Assembly (NCBI RefSeq): GCF_900142475.1
Contig: NZ_FRAY01000004.1
Coordinates: 248,001 to 312,000 of the forward strand
Origin: Fibrobacter sp. UWH4
Lineage (GTDB): Bacteria > Fibrobacterota > Fibrobacteria > Fibrobacterales > Fibrobacteraceae
Reading direction: 5' to 3'
Length of the DNA: 64,000 nt
Positions 27,010 to 35,707 of this stretch are shown one piece after another. The notes beneath the pieces are model-generated. The model was not told where the DNA came from. It made no database searches and was given only the letters and a program-made list of their open reading frames with translations. A program made the translations under genes and the position numbers. Within the stretch, counting starts at the first letter, position 1; the number at the start of each line of letters is the position of its first letter.

Positions 27010-28265
27010 AGTATCTCCGTATTATTTGTACTTGCTTTTTTAAAATCATTCTCATCCAACTGCATGTACACCCCAAGCACAGAATGGGTGTAACCGTCAG
27101 AACGCTTGATAGGAACCGCATTAAACCACAGCAAGCGCTTTTCCACCCCGAACGGGCCTTTCCACGCCTTGGAAAGCCCTCGTTCAAAAACATCAGAAAG
27201 GATGCCGTGGAACATCGAGAAATACTTGGGTCGCACCACTTCCAAAAGGCGCTTGCCTTCCACTTCTTTCGGGAACGACATACCAAACGCCAGCGAGAAA
27301 GCCTGGTTGCAGCCACACACCTTGTAATCGCGGTCAATCCAGAACACTCGCACGTCCGGGAACGAGAACACGGAAAACAGCATATTCTCGTTCACGACAT
27401 CATCGGCCGTTATCGGATTTTCCAGCAACATGTCCAGACGGCGAGCCGCCCCCTTGAAAACGATTTTTGCATTTTCTTCGGAACAGAGCCTTCCCGAAAA
27501 GGCAAACCTAGTCAGCTTGCCATTTTCGCCGTACAGGCGCAAACGGACGCCCCGGTTTTCACTAATATCGTGACCAGCCGCTCTAAAATCAACAATACGC
27601 TTGTTCAGGTGCTTTTCAAAAAAAGCATAATCTTCTTCCGGCATCAACAACCGAAGGTCCTGCACGCCCATGGACCTAGGAATGACACGGCCTTCGTCAT
27701 CGACCAACGGCGTAATAAAGGAAAAACGGCGGGAATCAATATCCAAGGACCACAGGAAATCCCCGGTACAGCGCAGGAACATATCGATGTTGTCCTTCAG
27801 CTGGTCTCGCTGACGGCTCGTTTCAATTTCAATGGTGACATTCTTGAGAAAAAGCACCATATTCACGTCGCTACCTCGCTTATGCATATAGGCGCGTAGC
27901 TCGTACCAGTTTTTTCTTGATTCTTCGCCAAACGAAAAAACAAAAGGAATATCCGGATGCGCATCCCACCCGCGGACATATTCCTGAAGTCTCAAATAAT
28001 CACTTTCCGAAAGAATCGGCTTAAAATAGTGTTTCTGGAGAATCTGTTCATAAAGGGGATCCGACACATACTTGGGGGTCGCATCGAGCAACCGCCCATC
28101 CTTGGACATCGTTATCAGGAAATCGCCCAAATACCCCGAAAAAACGGTATAGGCCTTTTGCTTTTCCTGGTTTTCCTTGAGCAACATAGCCACAAGAAGC
28201 AATGCCACCAGCAACAGGAGGAGCAAAAAGAGAAATGCGACAACGATGCTAAAGGATACCTGCAT
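27006..28265 (-). CDS. Membrane-anchored PAS-domain protein
   Basis: About 419 residues with one N-terminal transmembrane helix (about 3-30) and then cytoplasmic domains that look like tandem PAS folds (DFLITMSKDGRLLDATPKY near 45; DFLWSLDIDSRRFSFITP near 170; DVRVFWIDRDYKVCGCNQAFSLAFG near 320). No kinase, GGDEF or other output domain follows, which is unusual. I favour the ATG at 28265 (GAGGAT upstream); the ATG at 28283 starts right after the previous stop and has a TATATT box four bases before it. It may sense a ligand for the operon with the beta-barrel and lamin-tail proteins. Confidence 0.6.
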   Translation of the reverse strand: MQVSFSIVVAFLFLLLLLLVALLLVAMLLKENQEKQKAYTVFSGYLGDFLITMSKDGRLLDATPKYVSDPLYEQILQKHYFKPILSESDYLRLQEYVRGWDAHPDIPFVFSFGEESRKNWYELRAYMHKRGSDVNMVLFLKNVTIEIETSRQRDQLKDNIDMFLRCTGDFLWSLDIDSRRFSFITPLVDDEGRVIPRSMGVQDLRLLMPEEDYAFFEKHLNKRIVDFRAAGHDISENRGVRLRLYGENGKLTRFAFSGRLCSEENAKIVFKGAARRLDMLLENPITADDVVNENMLFSVFSFPDVRVFWIDRDYKVCGCNQAFSLAFGMSFPKEVEGKRLLEVVRPKYFSMFHGILSDVFERGLSKAWKGPFGVEKRLLWFNAVPIKRSDGYTHSVLGVYMQLDENDFKKASTNNTEIL

Positions 28266-28283
28266 AACAAATCCAATCCTCAT

Positions 28284-29096
28284 CTACAATATAGTCTTTT
28301 TGCGAATTTGTTTCGAGAACGAAAACCCGAACCAGTCCCAATTTGACGATTTCACTCCATACGCCCCTTCCGCAAACATACCTCCCAACCCAAACGAGAG
28401 CGACAGGGCCATCCCAAATTCCGGGAAACGGTACGACGAGCGAACTTCAAGAAACTCGAACCGCACGGAACAACCCACATCAAATGAGGTTCCATCCCAT
28501 TCCACAAAACCGGCAAACCGCCCATTGACATCAACCCCCGAACCCAAGTAATAATCCCGTTCGGACCAAGGAGCATCGGTCCAGCCCGAAAGCATCGCCG
28601 ATAACGAAAGGACTTTCCAAAGCAAGGCGACCCCCGACTTATAGCGGTGTCGCCCCCAATGATCCAGCCCAGGGGCCCATTCGGCAGAAAAACCATAACC
28701 AGCCCCCACGGCAAACCACGTCCCTGATACAGAAAAATCCAATTCCGTATAGACTCGCCGATAAATCGAATCCAACTCGAGAAAGGAACTTGAAAAGGCG
28801 ACGCGCCCGGCCATACTGCGAGAAGTTTCTAGATTCACCAACTTGCAACCAAGACAGATTTCCGCAGCGACCCCCGCCGCCTGCATTCCGACTTCCCCAA
28901 GACGCACATACGAGAGCCCAAAACCAGGCATTCCCTGTCGCGCAGGTGTCGAAGAATATCCCGGCAGTCCAAACAGGGCTAGATTTCCTCCCGGATTTTG
29001 AACAAACTCCGCAGGATAGTCCATCGAGTACACTCGGGATATCCAAAGGAATAAAAGCACCCCCACAAATTGACGAAAAGCAACAAAGTTCATCAT
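28284..29096 (-). CDS. Outer-membrane beta-barrel-like protein of unknown function
   Basis: About 270 residues with an N-terminal signal (hydrophobic VGVLLFLWIS, then VYS). The mature part opens with a DYPAEFVQNPGGNLALFG segment and continues with many alternating strands (WFAVGAGYGFSAEW, MALSLSFGLGGMFAEGAYG), resembling PorV- or UPF0164-like barrels. I do not recognise a precise family. It is separated by one base from the next gene downstream and by seven from the lamin-tail gene upstream, where the Shine-Dalgarno AGGGTG overlaps the upstream stop. Start could also be the ATG at 29093. Confidence 0.6.
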   Translation of the reverse strand: MMNFVAFRQFVGVLLFLWISRVYSMDYPAEFVQNPGGNLALFGLPGYSSTPARQGMPGFGLSYVRLGEVGMQAAGVAAEICLGCKLVNLETSRSMAGRVAFSSSFLELDSIYRRVYTELDFSVSGTWFAVGAGYGFSAEWAPGLDHWGRHRYKSGVALLWKVLSLSAMLSGWTDAPWSERDYYLGSGVDVNGRFAGFVEWDGTSFDVGCSVRFEFLEVRSSYRFPEFGMALSLSFGLGGMFAEGAYGVKSSNWDWFGFSFSKQIRKKTIL

Positions 29097-29103
29097 AGGC
29101 ACC

Positions 29104-30342
29104 CTACGGTCTCAGCAAGATGCCGATTCGTTTTTCGAACTTGCCCACAGAAAGTTCCACGTAAGCCACCCCCACCTTCGGAAGACTATCCAGCGGGATC
29201 ACCCACCAAGCATTGGAACGAGCAGGAAGGAGGCGTCCCCATTCCGAACGCCCCGACGAATCCAGCAGACGGACCTGAACCGAAGCGTCACTTTCGACAT
29301 AGACCCGCAAAGGCGCACCCCCGCGCCGAACCACGCGCGAAGACAGTTTCCATTCGAACGGGAAATCGGAGGAGGGCTCCTTTGAAGACTTCGCTACTCC
29401 CTGGAAGCCCGGCGTATTTTCACTCCGGAGAGTCTGCGGGTTAAAGCCCGAGGGACACTTGACCGTATTCTTGTCCCACGACACACTATCGACAACCGTT
29501 TCGTCCGCGCAAATCGCGATAGAACCCGCTGTGTTATTGAGATAGCCCAACGCCACCTGAACGAGGCGCACATCACGAAAACCGATGAACTCGCGCAGCA
29601 TGAAAGTATCCCTACTCAAAAGGAACGATTCGTAAGGTGCCAAGGAATCGCGCAAGGAGCCCCACACCCCGCCACGGCCACAAAAGTGGAATTTTGACAA
29701 AGGCTGAGGTGCCACCCCCGCATTGTAGATTTCCACCCACTCCGGCTCCGGTTCCGCCGGACAGTGGTGGACTTCGGTGATGCGAAGAGGCGCAATCGGA
29801 GCTGACGAATCGCTTTCGGGATCCACTCCGTACTCATTATATTCATCCGGAACCCCCGGAGTCGGCTCGGATACGACCCATTCATCCGTTTCCTTGACCC
29901 GCTGCAACGACTTGCCGGGTTTCGGCTTGGGAACGACCACCGAATCCCGACAAGAACCCGCCTCAAGAAGCCAGGACGATTCGCGAGAATTAGGGAGCGA
30001 AACCGATCCCAACAGCCCGCAAGCAACCCCCGTCCCAGAACAAGAGGCGCTGTCGTGAACCAGCAACAGGCGGTTTCCTTGAGGAAATTCAAGACGAAAC
30101 GGTTCCTTACCCTCAAACTTCACTAGCAGGCTCTCGGGCCGGTACACAATATCTTCCGAAGGAGCCGACAGGCGAATCTCGACGAATTCCCCCTGCTGAT
30201 CCGGGACATCGACCGGATCGGAATAGAATTCCACGAACTGCGGACAGGCGTATGCCGGAGTCCCACACTCTGCCAGCACAATCCCGACAAAATAGAGGCA
30301 GTATCCAAGATACCGCTCCAAAACAATTTTTAGCAAAATCAC
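29104..30342 (-). CDS. Secreted protein with two lamin-tail (LTD) domains
   Basis: The frame gives 412 residues with a hydrophobic leader (about 8-25). Two lamin-tail-type domains are visible: one starting VEFYSDPVDVPDQQGEFVEIR near residue 37, and a second at ITEVHHCPAEPEPEWVEIYN near 188 with PYESFLLSRD near 240. LTD domains in bacteria occur in secreted, often nuclease- or adhesion-related proteins. The C-terminus (RVVRRGGAPLRVYVES... VRLLDSSGR) resembles a FlgD/secretion-tail Ig fold. The start is unsure: GTG at 30342, or TTG at 30336, which would be better spaced from GGGGGTGA. It probably forms an operon with the beta-barrel, PAS and rhodanese genes. Confidence 0.65.
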   Translation of the reverse strand: MILLKIVLERYLGYCLYFVGIVLAECGTPAYACPQFVEFYSDPVDVPDQQGEFVEIRLSAPSEDIVYRPESLLVKFEGKEPFRLEFPQGNRLLLVHDSASCSGTGVACGLLGSVSLPNSRESSWLLEAGSCRDSVVVPKPKPGKSLQRVKETDEWVVSEPTPGVPDEYNEYGVDPESDSSAPIAPLRITEVHHCPAEPEPEWVEIYNAGVAPQPLSKFHFCGRGGVWGSLRDSLAPYESFLLSRDTFMLREFIGFRDVRLVQVALGYLNNTAGSIAICADETVVDSVSWDKNTVKCPSGFNPQTLRSENTPGFQGVAKSSKEPSSDFPFEWKLSSRVVRRGGAPLRVYVESDASVQVRLLDSSGRSEWGRLLPARSNAWWVIPLDSLPKVGVAYVELSVGKFEKRIGILLRP

Positions 30343-30417
30343 CCCCTAGGGGTGGAACTATCCTTAGCCGGTCAAGCCGACGCCATTTTTTCGGATAGGG
30401 GCGTTACCCTAACACCA

Positions 30418-31338
30418 TCAGTCGACGGTATAGCCGTTGGGCAACATGTAAGCAAGCGGGTTAACCGGGGCGTTATGCACCCAAACCTCGTAATGGAGGT
30501 GCGGGCCCACGGAGCGGCCGGTATTTCCCATATAACCAATCACCTGGTAGCGGTGAACAAACTGGCCCGGATGCACGATCGACAGTTGCATGTGACCGTA
30601 GCGAGTCTTGATGCTGTTTCCGTGGTCAATCGTCACGAAGTTACCGAAGGTCGAACTCATCTGGGCGACTTCCACCACACCATCGGCAGAGGCGTAAATC
30701 GGAGTCCAGCGTTCATTCGCGATATCCACACCCTGGTGCATCTTGCCGACTTCACCCGTGATCGGATGGACTCGGGGACCAAAAGCAGAAGCGTAGCGGC
30801 CATTTGTCGGAGAAATCGACGGCACGAATCGCCAGGCAGACATCTTCTGGTCCATATATTTGTTCAGGTTGCGGAAAGAAGCGTCGTTATTCGCAAGCTT
30901 GCCCTGAATGCGCTGGGCTGTCTCGCCGAGAATTGACATCCGTTCGAAAACCGGAGACGTCTTGCGGAGCAAGAGCGAATCGGCACTGATGGAACCGCCC
31001 GTTCCCAATTCCCTGGAAGCCTCGTCCTGCATCGGCAGACTGAATCGGGCATAGAGGCGGTTTTCGTCGTTAAAGAAGGAATTTGTCGTATTGGACAGGT
31101 AATCGAGGGTTCCCTGAATCTGGGTCATTTCGCGATCCAGCTTGGCGCGTTCGTTCAGCTGGTGATTCAGGACTCCGTCGTAGATAGTCGTGGAGACCAT
31201 CTGCACAATAAACAGCAAGACACCAATCGCCACGAAGAAGCGGAGCACCGGCCATGCCTTGAAGAGGATCGCCGGCATGTGCAGCGTCACGGACTTCGAG
31301 GAATTCTGGAAGTGTATGGTTGTCTTGTAAAAATTCAC
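30418..31338 (-). CDS. M23 family membrane-anchored peptidoglycan endopeptidase
   Basis: About 306 residues: a cytoplasmic N-terminus, one transmembrane helix (VLRFFVAIGVLLFIVQMV), a periplasmic coiled-coil-like region, and an LytM/M23 domain with HQGVDIANE and HLHYEVW carrying the zinc ligands, plus RYGHMQ. The set is complete, so it is likely active on cell-wall cross-bridges, in the style of MepM-type division or growth hydrolases. The start GTG at 31338 is chosen because a TATCTT box lies seven bases upstream, as for several neighbouring genes; an ATG at 31278 inside the frame lacks any signal. The sequence YKTTIHFQNSSKSVTLH would then belong to the cytoplasmic tail. Confidence 0.8.
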   Translation of the reverse strand: MNFYKTTIHFQNSSKSVTLHMPAILFKAWPVLRFFVAIGVLLFIVQMVSTTIYDGVLNHQLNERAKLDREMTQIQGTLDYLSNTTNSFFNDENRLYARFSLPMQDEASRELGTGGSISADSLLLRKTSPVFERMSILGETAQRIQGKLANNDASFRNLNKYMDQKMSAWRFVPSISPTNGRYASAFGPRVHPITGEVGKMHQGVDIANERWTPIYASADGVVEVAQMSSTFGNFVTIDHGNSIKTRYGHMQLSIVHPGQFVHRYQVIGYMGNTGRSVGPHLHYEVWVHNAPVNPLAYMLPNGYTVD

Positions 31339-31345
31339 GGCGGAA

Positions 31346-31351
31346 AAGATA
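31346..31351 (-). promoter_or_regulatory. TATCTT box before the M23 peptidase gene
   Basis: Minus-strand TACTATCTT is followed by seven bases and GTG (31338). No Shine-Dalgarno. Confidence 0.35.
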
Positions 31352-31482
31352 GTAAAAGACCTCCAAAAAGCCAAACAAAAAACGTGATAATCATCAACCA
31401 CGTCCCGAGACGATACAAAAAGCGCCGTTTTCGAGCAAAAAACGGCATTTTGTCAAAATCAATGCAAGAAAAAAGTAAGTTT

Positions 31483-32244
31483 TTATACAGGATTGTCGAT
31501 ATCGACAAACTTGGCCGGAATACCTAGTTCGGCCTGGATTTTATGAGCCAGATTGAGCACCCCGAAAATCTCGGTACGATGGTGCCCGCAACTGACAAGA
31601 TTGAATCCCAGTTCTTCGCAAGTAATCGGAACCGCCTCCTTGATTTCCCCAGTCACAAAAGCATCGCACCCGAGAGAAATCGCTTCCTGGATTCCGCTCG
31701 CTCCCGAACCGCTACAGACGGCAACCTTGCGGATAATCCCGTTCCCGTAGAAAAGCGACTGCTGCACGCCGTGTTCGAATACCCCGTTCAGGCATGTCAG
31801 CAAAGCCTCGCGCGAAACCTTCGTCGGAAACTGCCCCACCACACCGATCGTGCGTTCCCCCTCCTGCATAAACCCTTCGATTTTTTCCAGCCCCATTGCG
31901 CGGGCAATCGACACGTTGTTTCCCACTTCCATGTGGCCGTCGAGCGGAAGGTGGTAGCCGTACAGAGAGATGCCGTTCTGCATCAGTCGGCGCATACGCT
32001 CGCCGAATTTCCCGACCAAGACACGATTTTCGCCATTCCAGAAACCGTTCGGATGGTGTACTATAATACAGTCGGCCTGTTCCTCGATAGCCGCATCGAT
32101 CAGACGGTCACGGAAAGAAACTCCCGTCACGATTCGGGTCACCTTGTCGGACGCCTCTACGCAGAGGCCATTATTGCAATAATCCTTAAATGCCTGCGGG
32201 ACTAGCAGGTCGTTCAGCCAAGTGGAAAAATCAGACAATTTCAT
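31483..32244 (-). CDS. Nif3/DUF34 family metal-binding protein
   Basis: The 253-residue protein fits the Nif3-like family (YbgI/YqfO, sometimes annotated as GTP cyclohydrolase 1 type 2 homologue): [31 protein letters not shown] with the metal-binding His pair, [17 protein letters not shown], then [12 protein letters not shown] and VSCGHHRTE near the C-terminus. It binds two metal ions; cellular role is unresolved. The ATG at 32244 is preceded by TATTTT and seven bases, without a Shine-Dalgarno; the frame is open further upstream but that part reads as noncoding spacer. Confidence 0.88.
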   Translation of the reverse strand: MKLSDFSTWLNDLLVPQAFKDYCNNGLCVEASDKVTRIVTGVSFRDRLIDAAIEEQADCIIVHHPNGFWNGENRVLVGKFGERMRRLMQNGISLYGYHLPLDGHMEVGNNVSIARAMGLEKIEGFMQEGERTIGVVGQFPTKVSREALLTCLNGVFEHGVQQSLFYGNGIIRKVAVCSGSGASGIQEAISLGCDAFVTGEIKEAVPITCEELGFNLVSCGHHRTEIFGVLNLAHKIQAELGIPAKFVDIDNPV

Positions 32245-32251
32245 AGGACGG

Positions 32252-32257
32252 AAAATA
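32252..32257 (-). promoter_or_regulatory. TATTTT box before the Nif3-like gene
   Basis: Minus-strand TACTATTTT, seven bases, ATG at 32244. Confidence 0.35.
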
Positions 32258-32315
32258 GTAAAAAAGCCCATTTTAAAAGACAGGCCGCAGAAAAAGGCTG
32301 TTCTCTTTTTTGGAG

Positions 32316-32344
32316 TTGCCAATCTTTATGCGTTTTTGTAGATT
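32316..32344 (+). promoter_or_regulatory. Candidate metK promoter
   Basis: TTGCCA (32316-32321), a 17-base spacer, and TAGATT (32339-32344, continuing TTAT) suit a housekeeping promoter. It predicts a leader of about 90 bases before the metK ATG. I looked for a SAM riboswitch in this leader and saw no convincing one. Confidence 0.4.
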
Positions 32345-32439
32345 TATGCATAGAAAAATCTCAAACCCGTTTTTTCAGCGCTTGGGAATGCTCAAAAATG
32401 CGACATTCTTTTTGGTGCTGGAAACATCAAGGAGCCTAC

Positions 32440-33630
32440 ATGGCACATTATCTCTTTACTTCTGAATCCGTGTCCAAGGGACACCCGGACAAAGTCTGCG
32501 ACCAGATTTCGGACGCAATCCTCGACGCATGCCTTGCGCAGGACCCGAACAGCCGCGTCGCTTGCGAAACGCTCGTGAACACGGGCCTCGTCGTGATTTC
32601 CGGCGAAATCACCACCAAGGCAGTCATCGACTACCAGCAGATTGCCCGCAAGACCATCAAGGGCATCGGTTACGTGAATCCGGAACTCGCCTTCGACTAC
32701 AAGGGCTGCTCCGTGCTCGTCGCTATGGACAAGCAGTCTCCGGACATTGCCCAGGGCGTGGACGCCAAGGCCGCCGACGGTAAGGAAGACGACAAGCAGG
32801 GTGCCGGTGACCAGGGCATGATGTTCGGCTACGCCGTGAAGGAAACCAAGGAACTGATGCCGCTCCCAATCAGCCTCGCCCACAAGCTCATGGAAGAAAT
32901 CCAGAACCTCCGCGAAAAGGGCAAGATCAAGTGGCTCCGCCCGGACGCCAAGTCCCAGGTGACGGTCGAATACGACGAAAACGACAAGCCGGTTCGCGTG
33001 GACACGGTCGTGATTTCTACCCAGCACGACGAATTCGTGAACGGCAAGGAACTCAAGCATTCGACCATCGAAAAGGAAATCATCGAAAAGCTCATCAAGA
33101 AGGTGATTCCGGCCAAGTTGCTCGACAAGAAGACCCGTTACCTCGTGAACCCCACCGGCAAGTTCGTGGTCGGCGGTCCGCACGGTGACTGCGGCCTCAC
33201 CGGTCGTAAGATTATCGTCGACACCTACGGCGGCATGGGCCGCCACGGTGGTGGCGCCTTCAGCGGCAAGGACCCGAGTAAGGTGGACCGTAGCGCCGCC
33301 TACGCCGCTCGCTACGTGGCAAAGAACATCGTCGCCGCAGACCTCGCCTACCGTTGCGAAGTGCAGCTCGCCTACGCCATCGGTTATTCCAAGCCGGTTT
33401 CCGTACTCGTGAACACCTTCGGCACGGGCAAGATCAGCGACCGCGAAATCGAAGCAATCGTTTCCAAGACCTTCGACCTTTCTCCGGCCGGCATCGTGAA
33501 GATGCTCGACCTGAAGAAGCCGGGCTACCAGTCCACTGCCGCGCTTGGCCACTTCGGCCGCACCGGCGCACGCTTCACCTGGGAAAAGACCGACAAGGCT
33601 GCTACACTCAAGAAATTGGCCAAGGTCTAA
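32440..33630 (+). CDS. metK: S-adenosylmethionine synthetase
   Basis: The 396-residue enzyme makes S-adenosylmethionine from methionine and ATP. Conserved motifs are intact: [17 protein letters not shown] near residue 14, [10 protein letters not shown] near 125, and the phosphate loop [18 protein letters not shown] near 270. The ATG at 32440 has AAGGAG five bases upstream. The codon use is strongly biased towards G/C-ending preferred codons, more than the flanking genes, which fits high expression. A strong terminator follows. Confidence 0.97.
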   Translation: MAHYLFTSESVSKGHPDKVCDQISDAILDACLAQDPNSRVACETLVNTGLVVISGEITTKAVIDYQQIARKTIKGIGYVNPELAFDYKGCSVLVAMDKQSPDIAQGVDAKAADGKEDDKQGAGDQGMMFGYAVKETKELMPLPISLAHKLMEEIQNLREKGKIKWLRPDAKSQVTVEYDENDKPVRVDTVVISTQHDEFVNGKELKHSTIEKEIIEKLIKKVIPAKLLDKKTRYLVNPTGKFVVGGPHGDCGLTGRKIIVDTYGGMGRHGGGAFSGKDPSKVDRSAAYAARYVAKNIVAADLAYRCEVQLAYAIGYSKPVSVLVNTFGTGKISDREIEAIVSKTFDLSPAGIVKMLDLKKPGYQSTAALGHFGRTGARFTWEKTDKAATLKKLAKV

Positions 33631-33687
33631 AGACCGCTAAAGCGCGAAAAAAAATTCAATTATCCAAACACCTCTGGATATTGCAAG

Positions 33688-33717
33688 GCTCCCGAAATTT
33701 TTTCGGGAGCTTTTTTT
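33688..33717 (+). terminator. metK terminator
   Basis: GCTCCCGAAA/TTTCGGGAGC stem with a three-base loop and a run of seven T (33711-33717). Confidence 0.92.
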
Positions 33718-33761
33718 AGATCCTTCGACTCCACCCTACGGGTTCCGCTCAGGATGACACC
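33718..33761. repeat. Repeat with conserved ends AGATCCTTCGACT...GCTCAGGATGACACC (short copy)
   Basis: Abuts the metK T-run. Same end words as 15319-15415 but only about 16 bases between them. Confidence 0.7.
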
Positions 33762-33790
33762 CTGCATTTCTAATTGAATTATCGCGACCT

Positions 33791-35209
33791 CTAGAACTGG
33801 AAATACAGGAACGGGTTGTAGCTCTGCGTAAAGAGCGCAAGCACGGCCACCACAAAAATCAGGAGCGCCACCGCCACTCGCTGCGGAGACACCTTGTCAC
33901 ACCAGTCGTAGCTGCGGAACTTCCAGAACGAAAGCATAAAGGCGAGCGCCATGAAGAACTGGCAACTCGGCGTGAAGATTTCGGCAGAAAGAATGGCATC
34001 GGCGGCACTCACCGCATTCAAGCCTAGCAAGCATTTCCACATACGCCAAGCTTCACCGATAGTATCGGCGCGGAAAAGTACCCAGCCGAATAGCACAATA
34101 ATCTGTGTCGCCGCAAGCTGCACGATCTTGGGCAACTTGTAGTAAAGCGCCTGCTTGTTGTTCGCGCGTTCTACAATCATGAAAAACGCGTGGTACAGTC
34201 CCCAGCAAACAAAAGTCCAGTTAGCGCCGTGCCACACACCACTCACGAACATCACCAAGAACAAGTTGAAATACAGGCGGGCCGTTCCGACACGATTGCC
34301 TCCCATCGGAATGTACAGATAATCGCGGAACCAACTCGTGAGTGAAATATGCCAGCGCTTCCAGAATTCGGTAATACTCTTGGAACGGTACGGGCCGTCG
34401 AAGTTGCGCGGGAAATGGAACCCGAGCATAAGCCCAAGGCCAATCGCCATATTCGAATACGCCGAGAAATCAAAATAAATCTGGAACATGTACGCGAGGG
34501 AACCCCACCAACTATTGAGCACGCCGGGCGCATCTGCCGCAAACACGCGGTCAGCAATGATGCCCACTTGGTTTGCAAGGAATATCTTTTCGGCAAAGCC
34601 AAAACAGAAAAACGATATGCCGCGCACAAAGTTTTCGAGCGTATGCGTACGGGTCGCCAGTTCTTCGGCCACGGTATTGTAACGGACAATCGGACCTGCC
34701 ACCAACTGCGGAAACAAGGCCACGTAGCAGGCAAAAGTCGCAAAGTCCTTTACCGGAGGCGCAGTCCCACGCCACACGTCAATCGCATAACTCATCGACT
34801 GGAACGAATAGAACGAAATACCTACCGGCAAAAGCACCGTCATTACCGAGAACGGCTCACAACCGAGCTTGGTCGCCACATCGTTAATGATCCCCATGCC
34901 AAACATGTAATACTTGAAATAAGCTAGCGCACCGAGGTTTACCGCGACCGCAACTCCAAGTGCCAGATTCCGTTGCAGCTTCGAGGCTCCCGGCGCCGAA
35001 ATAAAGCGCCCCGCCACATACACCACCAAGGTGCAGCCAAACATCAGGAACACAAGCCACGGTTCAAGCCACCCATAAAAGATATAGCTGAAGACCGTGA
35101 TGAAAAAGTTCAGCAGCGAATGCTTCGCGTGCAGCTTGTACAACACGAAATAGCCAACAAGGAACGTCGGCAAGAAATAGAACAGGAAAATCTGGGAAGA
35201 GAAAACCAT
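33791..35209 (-). CDS. MBOAT family O-acyltransferase (AlgI/DltB-like)
   Basis: The 472-residue protein has about ten to twelve transmembrane helices and MBOAT motifs: FFSSQIF-like start (VFSSQIFLFYFLP), RYNTVAEEL, FWKRWHISLTSWFRDYLYIP and GVWHGANWTFVCWGLYH with the catalytic His. AlgI-type enzymes carry an acyl group, mostly acetyl, across the inner membrane to modify a polysaccharide. The usual partner (AlgJ/X or DHHW-type) is not next to it; the upstream gene is a small secreted protein of unknown function. Acetylation of a surface glycan is the likely outcome. The spacer upstream is a repeat element. Confidence 0.88.
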   Translation of the reverse strand: MVFSSQIFLFYFLPTFLVGYFVLYKLHAKHSLLNFFITVFSYIFYGWLEPWLVFLMFGCTLVVYVAGRFISAPGASKLQRNLALGVAVAVNLGALAYFKYYMFGMGIINDVATKLGCEPFSVMTVLLPVGISFYSFQSMSYAIDVWRGTAPPVKDFATFACYVALFPQLVAGPIVRYNTVAEELATRTHTLENFVRGISFFCFGFAEKIFLANQVGIIADRVFAADAPGVLNSWWGSLAYMFQIYFDFSAYSNMAIGLGLMLGFHFPRNFDGPYRSKSITEFWKRWHISLTSWFRDYLYIPMGGNRVGTARLYFNLFLVMFVSGVWHGANWTFVCWGLYHAFFMIVERANNKQALYYKLPKIVQLAATQIIVLFGWVLFRADTIGEAWRMWKCLLGLNAVSAADAILSAEIFTPSCQFFMALAFMLSFWKFRSYDWCDKVSPQRVAVALLIFVVAVLALFTQSYNPFLYFQF

Positions 35210-35213
35210 AAGA

Positions 35214-35293
35214 AATTCAGAGTTCCGAGTTCAGATTTCGGAATTGTTTTTCAACGCAAAAACTCTGAATTCCGAATTCCGAATTCCGAATTA
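35214..35293. repeat. GAATTCGGAATT-type repeat forming an inverted pair
   Basis: TTCAGAGTTCCGAGTTCAG...TTCGGAATT on the left is mirrored by ACTCTGAATTCCGAATTCC (repeated) on the right, filling the whole spacer between two minus-strand genes. Confidence 0.75.
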
Positions 35294-35692
35294 TTATTCA
35301 TTCACCTCGATAGCCAAATAACGCGGAGACTCATCGTCAAAGTATTCGTCCTCGACGGCACCGTCCCAGTTGCCTTCGAGCGGCACAAGTTTGAGCTTAT
35401 GCTTGGCCTTCGCCTTGAACTCGCCCACGTTGCCCTTGGACTTGTCGGCCATCTTGTCTTTTACCTTGCCGCGGGCGATCAGCGGATTGTAGACACCCAC
35501 CAGAACTTCCTTGGCATCGAGCGAACCCGATTCCACCTTGAGTACCTTGTACTTGAAAACATAAACGTAACTGTACAGGTCATTACTAGGCATCTTGCCC
35601 GGGATTTCGGTCAAACGGCCCTCGATAGAAATGGGATCGGCCACCGCAAAGGCGACCACGGCCAGCAAAATGAACATCAGCTTCTTGAGCAT
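35294..35692 (-). CDS. Small secreted protein of unknown function
   Basis: The 132-residue protein has a signal peptide (about 1-18, ending VAFAVA) and a soluble beta-rich domain with YSYVYVFKYKVLKVESG and VYNPLIARGKVKDKM. No family is recognised. GAGGAATCCCT upstream gives an adequate ribosome site for the ATG at 35692. It lies between the MBOAT acyltransferase and a fibro-slime lipoprotein on the same strand; association with the acyltransferase is possible but unproven. Its stop codon touches the repeat element that separates it from the MBOAT gene. Confidence 0.6.
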   Translation of the reverse strand: MLKKLMFILLAVVAFAVADPISIEGRLTEIPGKMPSNDLYSYVYVFKYKVLKVESGSLDAKEVLVGVYNPLIARGKVKDKMADKSKGNVGEFKAKAKHKLKLVPLEGNWDGAVEDEYFDDESPRYLAIEVNE

Positions 35693-35707
35693 AGGGATTC
35701 CTCGTTG

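Noticed and set aside
30341-30420. CCCCTAGGGG palindrome as a terminator of the M23 gene
   Set aside because: It overlaps the likely ribosome site and start of the lamin-tail gene and has no following T-run.
32323-32439. SAM riboswitch in the metK leader
   Set aside because: No conserved SAM-I, SAM-II or SAM-III core could be recognised and no terminator-like fold precedes the ribosome site.
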